64,000 bases of DNA from Bolinopsis microptera (GCF_026151205.1 NC_087076.1:9586902-9650901); one strand, 5' to 3'; counted from the stretch's first letter, positions 33,101-44,434 are shown. The notes: generated by a model not told the origin, from the letters alone. Numbers and translations are program-made.

Positions 33101-36100
33101 ATAGGCCCGGTTAGAAAGATCTCGCTTTAGGATTCGTTGAAGGGATGTTCTGCTGAGGTCTAAGGCAGGAGCTCGTTTTCGGGTGCCAATTTTAGGTGTA
33201 TCCATCACGTCATAAACAACCATGGTGATGTTTTCTTCGGTCCTCGCAGTCGTCTTCTGCCGACTCTTCGCCGATCGTTTGCAGAAAAAGTGAACTTGAT
33301 CTTGTGATGCATATCAAAGCAGCTTTTCCGGCAAGGGGATGGTCGGTTGAATTTCATTTTAAATTGTCGTTTAAGCTGAGGGCAGAACTCCCCATTCTCT
33401 TTCTTCAGGTAGACAAACCATCGTTGTTCCGCAGTATAGGGAGGATAGTGAACCATTTTCGATGATTCAATGGATAGTTCATTCCTTTTTATCGATTGTA
33501 AGGAACGAACCTGTGACTAGCAGGGCTAACAAGCCCTGCAACCAATCAAGCTGTGCATGTGAGCCAAACAGGCCATTAACCAAGTGCAGAGATCACTGAC
33601 TGAGTGCTCGGATCACGTATCCGATGAATTTTGAAATGGTCATAACTCAGCCAAATTTTGAACAATGAACTTGAAACTTTGGGAAAGGTTTTAAATTATC
33701 AAGCCAAATGTGTGCAAAAAATTTGGAGTTCTTAGCTTAAAGCGTTCTCATTTTATGAAGACAATAGTGAAAAAGAGGGAGTGTCACGCCACGCCCACTG
33801 TAATTGGGCGTGGCTTACGAAACTTTCAGGAAATCTAAGTTTGACCCATATCTATAATCTCTGAAATTTTGGAGCAATTTGAAGACGAATTACGTGAGTT
33901 ATTAAAAGGTTGCGTGTGGGTAGTCACTTTAGGGCCACCCTGTAGTTAGAAGCTAACTTAAGACCTAATATTATGTTTACTGATACATTTAACAGCAGTT
34001 AGTTAAACTTAAGTTCGCAAAATAATGTTTCACGGAAAAAAAGCGCCCAAAAGGCAGTACACAGAAAAATTAAGGAAATAGACATTTTATTGAATAGTTT
34101 GAAGATAAAAGGTTTTAACGTTAGTAGTTATAGTTATAGTCACTATGTTGTGTTCAAATACACCCAATAAAAACAGAGACTGTTGTTACATTTTTGACGA
34201 TTCGGCATAAAGTGTTGATTTTATGTATCGCTTTTATGATACTGTAATGTTTTATGCCGCGTGTGGACGATATTTCTAGCTCGAATTAAATCATCGATGC
34301 ATAACGCTGACGCAAAAGGTCGTAAAGTGGAGTAATATTAAAGGACCAAGCATTATAACTAAGTAATAAGTATAGCAAATTAGCAATACTTTCAAGTTTC
34401 AACAAGACCAGAAACGTCCAGGTAAGCTTAATAAACGTCTTAATAAACGTCCAGGTAAGCTTAATAAACGTCCAGGATTTAGATAAAAGCCGTATATTTA
34501 ACACGGAAATAAACAAACAATGAAAGACAAATTCCAACAAACATATTATATTAAATATATATAGCCAAGAAAAGGAGTACCTGTTCAAGTTAGGTATGTC
34601 TAATTTCCAAGAAACTTAGTGGATTTTACTGGTGCTGCACGCCGCCAAGTTGTTGAGCATTGCGGTGGCGGGGCCGTTACTAGCGTGGTAACGTGGGACA
34701 CCACGTGACCTAAACTGTGGGAGCTAGAGAGCCGTTGTTTAGGTATTGTGGTAACATGCAGCATGATGGACGAAATCACACAAAGGTGACTTGTTGCACT
34801 TTTGGTGAGTCAGAAGTCACATATTTGGAAATATTCCAACGATTTTAGAGGAAATAGAGGAAATCGACTCAAATAGAGGGATTAGCCGATCTGAAATCGA
34901 TTTATCTTGCAATGTTTAGTTAGGTGAGGAACAATCACCAAAATGAGTTGCTTACCTGCTGTATGTTTTCGTACTCTGCTCTTCACTCAAGTTGCAAAGC
35001 TGCAATAAACATATTGCAACGAACATTTCTCTCTGAAAATTGTGTTAGTACCTGTTCGATCAGTTAAGGTGACGATTGCTTCGATCTTTCGGTTTCAGCT
35101 TAACTCCCTAGGTCATGAGTAGAACCGAAGGATCAAAATATAGGTTGCTTGTTGCTCGTATTAACTATAAAATATCAATTTTGAGGGATAAGGAAGTGTT
35201 TGTCGGTTCTGGGACCTAGTTCTCTAGTTAAATCGATTTCTCGTGCAATTTTAGGTTAAGAGCAGTCATCAAAATGAGTTGATAACAAGGTCGATTTCTC
35301 GGTTATTTTTAAGCTTTCGTCCAGAAACAATCGTTCACCTCTCTCCTCTGCTGAACAGGTACTTACTATTAAAGTAAATGAATGTGCATCACCTCCCCAC
35401 GAGAATCCACATCTGTAACTCATTCATTAAATTATCCATTCCTCAAAATATGACCCATTAGGCCCTTAAATAACCCATCCATCAAATGTGCCATCACATA
35501 CAAGCGGGGCTAGTGTTGAGGAGGAGAGTGTAAATTATACATTATCAAAACGGTGGCTGTTCTCTAGAAGTTTTACGACTTAATAATAATATCCGTTAAG
35601 TTGTGTCTAAAAATGGATTCTCTTAAAACAGCGACGTAGGGGCAAGTTCAAAGAAAATGTAATTGTAAAGCTGTCTCGGGTGGCGGGTTCCATAAAGCAG
35701 CGTCAGCATTTAAATGGTCCTGGTCGCAAAAAACCCATTCGTGAAATGGTGACGTGCTTTGATAGAGATAGAACAGGTGCCATCACATACAGTATTTTTA
35801 GTGGACATTGGTGTTATACTATGCCAACTGTTTTATTTATAATATGAATTTTATCTCTGAATTCCATCCCTGAAACCATACTTTGTCATAAGAATTCAAG
35901 GGGCATGCCCCTTGCTAGTATTCTTTGTTATTGCTAGTATCCTTGGGTATTGCCAAGTGACTTTAGAGCACGTGCTGCACACAGTAGTAGCTATAACAGT
36001 ACCTGTATATAATTCTGGCCTTGAGAGTGATTAATATGGGGGGTGGTCAATCCCATGCCCATTTATTTATTCCTCAACTTTTGGTAAAATGGACATCAAT

Positions 36101-39100
36101 GGGGTCCCCCTTGCCCTCCCCCAAATATGAATATTTATGTTGGTGTGATAATTGATATGGGATTTATAAGATGAATCTTCTTGAGTTGAGTTAAAACAAA
36201 TGGAGTATGGTTGGTGCGGGCGGACCGAATCCGAAAATTGTCGAATTTTGACATGCGTTTTCAGAGGAATATGAGAAATTTTAGTATTATATAAATATAT
36301 AGGTACAACTTTCGCGGGCTGAATGAAATTAAAGATCATGTAACAAAATGTATTATATAGGCACCTATAACACCGTTAAGGAATTAAAGAATAAAGTTAT
36401 TTTAATCGTTTTTGCGTGTAAGGTCCTGTTACATAATTTAATAATATATAATCTCACAAAATATGCTCTTGCTAGATTATTCTTGTCTCGTCGATGCATA
36501 TAATATACTATCCAAACGCCAAATCCTAGTAAATGATTTCACTTCACCAATCCTCCTAACCTCCCACTCTCTCCCTCCAGATACGACCGTATTACAACTA
36601 AAGCAGAACGGCCCCTGACCATGACTAACAGACTGTTCCACTATGTGTCCACCACAGACGACCCTATCATCAGGGAGCTGGCTAAGGAGGGTCACGTGTT
36701 TGCTACTGACTCTATCCTCGCTACTATCATGACCTGCCCCAGGTCTTACTACAGTTGGGATATCATCATCCAGCGTGTTGGCAGCAGGTGAGCGAACTTT
36801 TTTCAGCTGATTTTATAGTTTCACTTTTACTCTTACTTAAGTTGAGATTGCATCATCCATCACGGACCCGAGTTGAGATGTCATCATCATCCAGCGATCT
36901 GAGATGGTTGCAAATGTATATTTAGGTCAGTTACTTTATCAATCGGTATTCACACTTGCAGATATTCAGATATGTTACTTCACAAGGTAAGCATCCCTAG
37001 TATCTGATATTCTCATCTGAATTTTTGGCAGAAGATTCATGTCACCCCGACTACATACTCTCCATCCTGTCATGTTGGGTTGTGTTGCCATACATCCGGT
37101 CTAGATTAACAGTGTTAAACCCAAACTTCATACTCCCACCTCTAGAATAATTTGTCGCTATAAATTATATATCTGTATAACAAAACTACAGACAGTTAAA
37201 CATTGCCCACGTAGCACTGAATTGCACTTTTAAAAAGAGTTTAGTGGCCCAGCTAATCATCGCTTCCAAACATACCAAGTAAAACTCACCACCCGCACTT
37301 TTTTAGCCCTTTTTTCCAACTCGTCCCGTATTTCAGATTGTTCTTTGACAAGCGGGATGACTCCGACTTTGACCTTCTCACGGTTAACGAGACTGCTAAC
37401 GAGCTGCCCGGTGGAGACGGTGGAAGTAATTCTCTGACCAAGCTCTCTCTGGAAGCCACCTACATCAACCAGAACTTCTCCCAGCAGTGCCTGAAGAGGG
37501 AAGCTAAGACCTACAAACGTCCCAACCCATTTGCTAACGAGGAGGATGATAATGAACCAAGTTCCGTTGCTTACAGGTAAGATTTGTAAGATTTGTAAGA
37601 TTTGTAAGATTTGTAAGATTTATTGTTGCTGTGATCTGACTGTTGACTGTTGAGGTGTACTTGTTAGTTGTCCATTGTCCGTTACTGACATTAATGTCAT
37701 GTTTTTAACTATTGTTACTATGTTTTGTCATTATGACAGAACATAATATGCTTATACTCGTTGTATTACCTTCAACACGGACCTCGTATGTATACCGTAC
37801 TGTACTGTGGGGCTGTTTCCACGGACGAAAATCATCGTATTGAAGTCTCTATCCTCTTGGTTGTGAGTTGTGTAAGTTACTGATTATCAGTTGTAAATAA
37901 GTTGTGTTTAGTTGTGCTTAGTCAACAAATTTAATTGTGCTTAGTAATAGTCACCAACGACATGCATATTGCATAGCTATTATCTAATCTTCTCTTCGTC
38001 TTGCATTTTTTTGCCGTTTTGTGTTAGTTTCAACAAACAAAGCATATTGATCAGGATTTGTATAATTCAAATTGAAATTCCTGAATCTTCTTGATTTGAG
38101 GGTGTAATGACAATTTATTCAAGAAAAAAAGGTTTCTGACCATGGCGAAATAGCGAAAATTTGTCTCCGTTTTCGCTATCTTGTGATTTCTTTTTACCCT
38201 TTTCGCAATCATTAAGGACATAGCAGTATCCAAGAAGCCTTCTTCGTCATCACTGTGACCATTTTGTTCGCCATTTTTCCGAGAGACTTCGAAAATATGG
38301 ATGGCAACCACAAACATATTATTGTCATGGACAATTCACGCTCTTATCCTAGATTTGTTGCATTTTCAACGCGAAAACAAACATTTGTTCGAATTTTCAG
38401 ACAATATGTCCTTCATGTTATTGTTTCGACATGTTTAAAAACGTGTATAAAAATGTTGAACGTTGGACAACATTTATGGTTCTCCGAAATTCCGAAGATC
38501 AACGTCGAAAAATTTGGTAACTCCAATGTGCACTTGATACACTATGATCTAACTTACAAGATATGATCTATATATAACGAGATACTACTTGCCGGGTTTT
38601 GTAAATTCCCTAAACATACTATTGGGGGTCATTAACACTTTTATACCGGAATAGATACTTAAACTTATAATATGATCTATCTTACAAGATATTAATAGAT
38701 ATATTATGATCTATTCATTATGATATATTATCTGTTACGTACCGTCAGATTCCCAAACATACTTTCATATTTTCAGTGACACGCAGATTTAGTCCGGAAT
38801 ATATTATCTATTTGTTACGTTATATTAGGTATTTTTCATGATAAGCTGCTATCTGATTAGTTGCATAGTGCTGTTTTTCTGTACTAGGTCAAACTCGAAT
38901 GGCTTGAATATATTTTTCCTGGGTTTATTTTTATTGCCCTAGCGTGTTATTACCCAAGATTTACCGCGGAGTTTGGGGGAACGGAGACAGCCCCGGTAAA
39001 TGGGAGTTCGCGGTAAATTTCAGTTTTACGGTGCTAAAATGTATTTATCTGGCAGGTACCGTAAGATCCCCCTGTTGGGACCAGGAGCGGAACCCCTGAC

Positions 39101-40092
39101 CCTGATCTGCCGTTGTGAGGTAGATGCTGTTACCACCAGTGCTAACGGCGAGGAGAAATACATGAACATCAAGGCGCTAAACGAATGGGATCTCAAGGGA
39201 GGAGCAAGGTATGTTTGGTATTCAAATCTTTATATTGTTCTAAAATTTGGCGCATAATTATTTTTCATGAGTGCAGTAAAGTAGAATAATCTTAATGACA
39301 CACACACACACACACACACTTTGCAGTTAGACATGCCTACTTTTAATTGTAGGGACTGGGGAGTTGGCGTAAACTTCACTAAATTTGTTTTGACACGAGG
39401 CAGCTATTTACGAATTTGATTTGTCGTTGCTTTAAGCTGATTCATTAATTGCTGTCATGCGTCGAAGTATACTTACGTCACCTCCTTCACCTATCGCCTA
39501 TAATCAAGTCATTTTGTTATCAGTTTATCTCAACCTGTACTACGATCCAAACCATTAACACTTAGTTCGCTTTTATGTTGGATGGTATGACCTATTGTTT
39601 GTCTAGGCTGTAGGCAATGATTTCACGATTTGTTTTATGATTTGATAGAATGGGACTATAAATGTTGTCGTCCTCAGTGAATGGAGACAGAAGTTGGACA
39701 CCCAGAGGGGAGACATCTTGACCACAGAGATGAAGAACAACAAATGCAAGTTAGCTAAATGGACGGTATCTTCTATTTTGGCGGGATCTGATCTGCTAAA
39801 GTTTGGTTATGTAACCCGGTCAATGCCGCGCAGTTCCGGGGAATCCATTGGTCATTCCATTCTAGGAACCCAGGAGTTCATCCCAAAGCAGTTTGCCGCT
39901 CAAATCTCACTGGATATGAACAACGCGTGGGGTATTTTGAGAGTTATTGTGGATCGTTGTATGCAGCTTAAAGATGGAAAGTATGTTTTGTACAAAGAGC
40001 CAGGCAAGGGAATTTTGAGGATTTACAAAGTTCCTCTCAATACTTTCGAAGAGGACAATGACGACAGCGATGAAGAGGAAGAAGGGAAATAA
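27170..40092 (+). CDS. EIF3D: Eukaryotic translation initiation factor 3 subunit D
   Basis: Eight exons join in phase: 27170-27316, 27508-27621, 27829-28020, 28167-28318, 36581-36787, 37337-37576, 39056-39208 and 39678-40092, giving 539 residues (human 548). eIF3d is a peripheral subunit of the eIF3 complex on the 40S ribosome and in vertebrates can bind the mRNA cap directly. Hallmarks: [36 protein letters not shown], a basic RNA-binding stretch in exon 3 ([17 protein letters not shown]), [110 protein letters not shown] and an acidic tail ending DSDEEEEGK. All introns are GT-AG. Intron 4 is about 8.26 kb and contains an antisense GPCR gene and two transposons. The donor of exon 6 is tandemly duplicated. 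The N-terminal 160 residues diverge most. Confidence 0.96.
28425..29100. mobile_element. MITE with C-tract ends in EIF3D intron 4
   Basis: The left end GGGCTGACCATATTAAAGT is inverted at the right end ACTTTAATATGGTCAGCCC. Both ends are bordered by homopolymeric G or C. Internally TTTAATATACTTTAATAT and the phrase CCCCTAAATCGGGAAAAA recur near both ends as direct repeats. AACAAA flanks both sides and may be the target duplication. The about 675-bp body has no transposase. It lies about 110 bp past the exon 4 donor. Confidence 0.6.
29357..29362 (-). terminator. Poly(A) signal of the antisense GPCR gene
   Basis: Minus-strand AATAAA lies 13 bases past the TGA stop codon (29375-29377). Its position supports transcription of the GPCR gene as an independent unit, although AATAAA is common in AT-rich DNA. 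Confidence 0.45.
29375..30394 (-). CDS. Divergent rhodopsin-like G-protein-coupled receptor
   Basis: An intronless 339-residue frame inside EIF3D intron 4 on the opposite strand. Seven hydrophobic segments lie near 30-51, 62-88, 100-126, 148-164, 180-205, 218-246 and 256-283. Class A marks: Asn46 in TM1, LAVSD (Asp73) in TM2, a TM3 end TRF (Arg126) in place of DRY, Pro240 in TM6 but no CWxP tryptophan, and NP276-277 in TM7 followed by IILF instead of NPxxY. No TM3 and ECL2 cysteine pair is evident. Asn13 (NIT) is a possible glycosylation site before TM1. Met9 may be the real start, since residues 1-8 are hydrophobic. The C-tail is short with a CC pair (303-304) that could be palmitoylated. 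The ligand is unknown. Lineage-specific intronless receptors of this type are common in invertebrates, often chemosensory, but that role is only an inference. Confidence 0.85.
   Translation of the reverse strand: MLLFWTLEMVGYNITTTYEVTNTEQTINHAFSIILLLCFLVSTTLNPPLLHYHRSTGKHGATVFLFSSLAVSDFLTNVVTPIVYTVFMIRPTLTSPTNLVILSFGTFSCTAGSFSQCATTLLAVTRFLKIIDPLKVLSKSSIKTYLRAYTFTMFMNNLALIISFHTEQSDTFIWIFGKIYVFSNVLHCLLGVIFSFITIVYIYIQKQELFQTDSVTKRVCGTILLMNATSIASSIVVLLPLITLLDLLRSFDILSLKIGLFCASFYLMPILTSAWNPIILFIRVSAVRKNFVSLLNSLLSVKCCSKMYRDPSVKNDNEQPIIMEASENVGSAAITDTDL
30395..32467. other. EIF3D intron 4, middle part
   Basis: Holds the GPCR promoter region (minus strand) and otherwise no recognised element or coding motif. 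Confidence 0.4.
32470..32829 (+). repeat. Left 360-bp terminal inverted repeat
   Basis: Reverse complement of 33583-33942 with scattered mismatches (for example CCATAAGTGACT against CCTAAAGTGACT near the tip). Confidence 0.9.
32900..33456 (-). pseudogene. Tc1/mariner-type transposase relic
   Basis: Minus-strand pieces in order: [20 protein letters not shown] with [10 protein letters not shown] (first helix-turn-helix-like region), then [20 protein letters not shown] (second), then [20 protein letters not shown] (catalytic core before the second Asp region). Frameshifts and stops separate the pieces and the third catalytic acid is lost, so it is inactive. Confidence 0.7.
33583..33942 (-). repeat. 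Right 360-bp terminal inverted repeat
   Basis: Partner of 32470-32829; ends GGGCCACCCTG followed by TA. Confidence 0.9.
34412..34474. repeat. Short tandem repeat with ACGTCCAGGTAAGC units
   Basis: The phrase CGTCCAGGTAAGCTTAATAA occurs twice and is followed by a third partial unit. It is located in EIF3D intron 4 and each unit contains a donor-like CAGGTAAG. Confidence 0.7.
34576..35365. other. Possible inverted-repeat element (AGTACCTGTTC ends)
   Basis: AGTACCTGTTC at 34577 is inverted as GAACAGGTACT at about 35353, with a third copy at about 35049. No target duplication was seen, so this is a weak candidate. Confidence 0.25.
35366..36580. other. EIF3D intron 4, 3' part
   Basis: Apart from a MITE end at 35383-35416 (GCATCACCTCCCCAC and AATCCACATC, matching the right end of the element at 59982-60114), nothing was recognised. 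The intron ends in a pyrimidine-rich tract before the exon 5 acceptor CTCCAG at 36580. Confidence 0.45.
37577..37621 (+). repeat. Five tandem copies of the exon 6 splice donor (GTAAGATTT)
   Basis: The 9-bp unit GTAAGATTT is repeated five times starting at the first intron base after exon 6 of EIF3D. The first copy is preceded by ACAG, a good donor context; the others by TTT, a poor one. In the reading frame any use of a later copy would add AGG TAA, an immediate stop. Confidence 0.9.
37622..39055. other. EIF3D intron 6, remainder
   Basis: No gene recognised. A hairpin-capable pair around 38145-38180 (ATAGCGAAAA and TTTTCGCTAT) and TTACAAGAT motifs near 38555 and 38685, related to the ends at 3666 and 4037, suggest old MITE debris. 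Confidence 0.35.
39299..39320. repeat. (CA)n microsatellite in EIF3D intron 7
   Basis: About eleven CA units, directly visible. Confidence 0.85.
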
Positions 40093-42247
40093 TTTGCCTT
40101 TTATTAATTTAAGTGGGGGTTGACGGATATTTTAGTGTTGCGTATCATTGATCTCGTACATTCTAATCTGCTTCACATTCGCCGAAAATTCGGGCTGTCA
40201 CAAGTGCTTATGTTTGTTTCTGGTACACGCGGAGATATTTCCATATGAAAAGTCCAATGGCTCACATTCGCAAATTACGAAATTTTCAATTGGTGCGCGC
40301 GTCCCGGGCACGTATTGTTACTTTACAAGCTTGTGCCTGGCCTGGGTCAAACTTACGATACCTTGAAGTGATAGGCGTTGATGGGTTTAGTTCTTTCTAT
40401 TCCTCAGAAGTGGTCAGGCTTACCTGATAGTTCGCTGTCTATGAGCAAGTCATTCATCTTAATCTGATATGAGGCTTCTGGCTTATTGTACTGGCCCGAT
40501 ATGAAACAGCAACTACTGAGTATGTTTTTCTTGAATTGGAGTTTAGAGATCTGCTTAAAACTCTCAATTTAAGCCTAGTTCGTTATGTTAAAGTTGAATT
40601 CTACCAGAAAAGTCAGGAATCGTTCATATTTATTACTTGCACATTCAGTTGAGATGGTAGCGGAGGAACAGAGCGGACAGCTTAATTGTTGTGGAGTTCT
40701 GTATTTTTTGTAAGGTTGGACCAGAGTGGTTCAGTAGATTATAGCCTGTAGATTCTTTGCCTACCTCTCAGTTATGGCAACCCTACAAGAAGAGACTGAT
40801 TGCGGTATCATACAGATAAGAGAAGGGGGAGTCAGGGGTTTTTGTCTTTGTGCAGTTATCTCTTGTGTGTGATTAAAAGCCCCACAGACAAAACCCCACA
40901 AAAAAGCCGCATGTCTGGCTTAAAGTGGGGTTAGGGTTTCGGCCATGGATTAGGTCGTTTAGGGTTGTGTTATACAGGGCCACTGGCCATGCTGATCTAG
41001 CGACATATCTTGCACATGCCAATCTAATTGTTGCGGGGTTTTCCCCGGTAAAATGTTAATTGACTTAAACATGCCGACTTTTTTTGTGGGGCTTTGACCG
41101 TGCCAGGTTTTGCCTGTGCTGGCAAGTCGATCTCGGTAGACGCTAGATGAGAACTTGAGTAAGTTTATTACTTTGTTATGTCCATGTAATTGATTTACTA
41201 CTACAGTGTCCAAATAAGGCCCGACAAATTGTTGCACCTGCTACACCCGAATAGCTCTTTTATGTTTAGAAGTTGTTTGAGCACTGATCGATCATCCCTT
41301 ACCGAACGTAACCTAACTTCCTTGCGTATTATTTATACAGAATATGCCATACTTCCCGCCGTCTTCCAATTGATAAACTTATTAATTAAGTGCATGAGTA
41401 ATGATTCGAGTGTCGGGCTGGCCAGACGTGACGTCCATTTTGCATTGCAGCCTCTAAGTTTTGGCTTGTTGCCTGGTTACAAAGTAGCTATGAAAAATAC
41501 TTCAGTTACTTGACGCGGTTAAAAGCTTTCAATATCCTTCGGAACTTGACCTAAACCTGAGGTGCGAAGCTGACAACAGTCTCATAGAGTTGAGAAGTGA
41601 GGACGTTTATCGTCATGCACACTTTGTATTTTGTGGGCGTTACGGAATATATCTTAGTATGTAACACAAGCTCGTGTGTATATTTGAAGGGGATGTTATT
41701 TCTCAGACTCCCCGAATAACAGCCTGTGTTAAAACCGTCCGCCGTCCACGCAATTATAATAGCTCTCGTTACAGACCCCTGTCATCACGGTTGTATGACC
41801 AATGTACAATGAGGATGGTCGTCTTACCTTTGAGATCGTGATGACGATGTCATTCCAGGAAAATGACTTGCCACGGGGTGACGTGACATTTCGTTGGCGT
41901 GTAGCACCCCCGTTTTGTCTGCAGTAAAAGTTTTAACTGATCTTATTAAATCATTCTGCTCTCTAATCGTAATTTGTGAGGTGCTAACGTACTATAAAGA
42001 GGACCCCCTTCATCAATATTTACACAATGCCAGTCCGCATAATTCAGTACGATTCAGTACTAGGGCCGCCGTCTCGGATATTTGATAGCCCGAATTTGCG
42101 AATGTTTTACTAAGTATAATTCTACCAACTAAATTTGTTGAGCCTTTTTATACGGTATCGCTGACAGGTTAAATTATTTTCTTTAATTCGTGCTCGTCTT
42201 GCTTTCCTTTATCATCCTCATCCAACCGTTAACCTTTCTCTTTGTAG
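40093..42247. other. Intergenic region after EIF3D
   Basis: No canonical AATAAA was seen close to the EIF3D stop. A CCCCACAAAAAA motif at about 40892 is inverted near 41080 (TTTTTTTGTGGGG), which may mark a small inverted-repeat element. Open frames here (for example 41190-41513) lack any recognisable motif. Confidence 0.4.
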
Positions 42248-42695
42248 GATGAAATGTGAAAGCGAGCACTTGCCGCCTCTCAACCAATGGTCTTGCTCCA
42301 GTCCCGATTACACAGGATCAAACGATCTTCAGATTGAGCCCACCGAAAGCTCCAGATTCACAGTAAAACCAGTGCCATCCAAGACTGAATTCTCCCAGAG
42401 CGAAGACGAAGGGAATACCGATCTCTTCTCAGGCTCGATCCTGAATTCTGAGATGAGACAACGCAGACCCAGCAGATCGATACTGCAATCACCGGAACGA
42501 GAACGCCTATCAAGAGAGAAGTCCGTAGTGTGGAAAGATAACCTGGTGGAATACCGATATATTGACGGGAACCCGGTGGACAGAGGACTGGTGAACTGGG
42601 GCTCCGTGTGCTACGCTGTGCTCCTCATCGTGACGAGCTATGTGGTCTACTGTCTGCTGCACTCTGTGGGGATCAAACCACGGGGACTCAGGTGA
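42248..42695 (+). CDS. Single-TM protein with PP1-docking-like motif (exon)
   Basis: An exon preceded by a good acceptor (CTTTCTCTTTGTAG ending 42247) opens with ATG at 42249 and is open for 148 codons. The family is not recognised. Residues 1-90 are polar and Ser/Glu-rich. SRSILQSP at 75-82 and KSVVW at 91-95 resemble the paired SILK and RVxF docking motifs of protein phosphatase 1 partners. Residues 119-139 (VCYAVLLIVTSYVVYCLLHSV) are one hydrophobic span. So a membrane-anchored PP1 regulatory subunit is a possible role, by motif only. Either the frame stops at TGA (42693-42695), with an AATAAA at about 43376, or it splices at a weak donor after 42691 (CAG, GTGAAT) to the in-phase exon at 43999. 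An upstream, possibly non-coding, exon is expected. Confidence 0.6.
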
Positions 42696-43998
42696 ATTGA
42701 ACTCGATATATCCGGCGTGAAACCCGCATTAGGATGCCTGTATGTTTAAGAGACTCGCACTCAGCGAGCGTTCAGAGACCAGCACCATGCGTGCACAAAC
42801 GGTCAGACAGAATTGAATTTTTGCCAGAGATCATATTATGTTAGATTTATATTAAAATTTAGATCCTGATATACCGCTGAGTGGTGATGCGTAGATCGTA
42901 CAATATGAATTAGTGATAGACAAGTTTTATCAATGAAGACTCATGATTCGATATTGAAGTAATAAATTACTACTTTCAGGCCTGTATTCTGCAATATCCT
43001 GCAATATTTAGAAAACTGGGCACTTCCAGTTCTGAGTCGTGCTCCTGTGTGCTTCTGTTGCGTTCTGTTTTATCTGTTTTTGAGTTGTGTGTTTAGAAAA
43101 GTGGCAGACCGTATGTTGTACCGGAAGTCAGGCTCTTGGATGAGTCATTGAGCGTTTACCCGGACAAATTTGTTTTGAAATGATTTCCGATTCCAGATGC
43201 CGTGCATTGGCCATTGAACGAAGTTGTGCATTGAACGAAGTTAACCATCCGAAATTATTGAGTTGCCAAATGTTTTTAAAATGTTTTGTGTTGAATCGAT
43301 GGAAGCAGTTTTGCCGAATGATAGTAAATTGTGATTATAGCGCTTAGATTAGGTCCGTAGCTTAATATAGGTTTAGAAATAAAGTATGTTTATTGAATTG
43401 GATGAAAGAGAGATAAATTACGTTTGATCTGTCGTATTTCTGGATCTAATTTTTAATCAATATGTTTGCAAAATTGTAGCTTAATCGTTTATTTTGATAA
43501 TCAAAGTTTATACAGTAATTACGACTTTGAAATTGTGTAAATATTGGAAAATTTTCTGTCTTTTGAGAATTACAAGTATGTGTAAGTGTTATATTTTGGA
43601 TTATTTTTGATTGTACTGATAACAAAATACATTTAACTTTTTCTTTGGTTTAATCATTGTATTCATTCTCAACTATAGCTATAGGATAATAGGACAAATT
43701 TACCAAAATCAACAATCGCGAACATTCTCTTAATGTCAATCCTCATAACCAAAATGGACAACCTCCCAGACTAATTCTCATAGCAATCGAATTATGCTAT
43801 CTATAATTGAAATGCCACCAACCTAATATTAGCCAAATTATGCAAAATATGTCGGAATAATTACCATTTAATTATAGACCTTATCAGGATGGTGTCTAGC
43901 CCGGAACTGTCATAGACCTGCCCTGACAGTCATCACTTCCACCACCACTTCAGAGATCACACCCACCCTGACAATTGACATGTGTCTCTCTCCTGTAG
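42696..43998 (+). other. 3' UTR or intron of the single-TM protein gene
   Basis: AT-rich, no coding motif. It contains AATAAA near 43376, compatible with a 3' UTR ending there, and a pyrimidine-rich acceptor (TCTCTCTCCTGTAG) ending at 43998. Confidence 0.4.
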
Positions 43999-44136
43999 CT
44001 GTAGAACTTCTCCTCCGCACAACTTCTCCTCCACAAACCTCCTCGAACAGCTTATGTCAGCGCATGCGATGGAGGGGCCGGCAAAGATGAGGTTTTGGGA
44101 CTGTCTAATGTGTGTTACTGTGCCAGAGTGTGCCAG
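43999..44136 (+). CDS. Possible second exon of the single-TM protein gene
   Basis: Bounded by the acceptor CTGTAG (ending 43998) and the donor GTAAGA (from 44137). In the phase set by the previous exon it is open for 45 codons, reading CRTSPPHNFSSTNLLEQ to MRFWDCLMCVTVPECA. The phase match and the good splice sites support it. The absence of any known motif and the weak upstream donor argue against it. Any continuation was not found. Confidence 0.35.
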
Positions 44137-44434
44137 GTAAGAATAATGAGTTCTGGGGTAGGAAATTAAGGTGCGATCCCGGTAATTGTCGGTCTAGATA
44201 ACACGGAATCTGAGGAATTGGAGCCAAAAACAAACCGACAAAACCGGTCTGACACCTCTACATTGTTGCTTATAAATAAATAAAGTTGTTATCAGCGTAC
44301 CCCCTTTTTTAATGTAACAACGTGACGGTCCCTCTCATATTACACAATGTCTAGCCCGGTCCTGTAACATTACTCAGTCCCGTTCGCGTTTGTAATGAGC
44401 TCTCCCTCAGCTCCGCCCACCACCACCCTTCCTA

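Larger units (their letters stand above)
32470..33942 (-). mobile_element. Internally deleted Tc1/mariner-type transposon with 360-bp inverted repeats
   Basis: The ends CAGGGTGGCCC and GGGCCACCCTG are flanked by TA on each side (32468-32469 and 33943-33944), the Tc1/mariner signature. The left arm 32470-32829 and right arm 33583-33942 are reverse complements with only a few differences. The 750-bp centre encodes decayed transposase pieces on the minus strand. The arms are far longer than the about 30 bp typical of mariner. It lies in EIF3D intron 4. Confidence 0.85.

Noticed and set aside
38255-38566. A 103-codon frame in EIF3D intron 6
   Set aside because: No motif; the region looks like MITE debris with internal hairpins.
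41190-41513. A 107-codon frame
   Set aside because: No recognisable motif or splice signals; composition resembles surrounding intergenic DNA.
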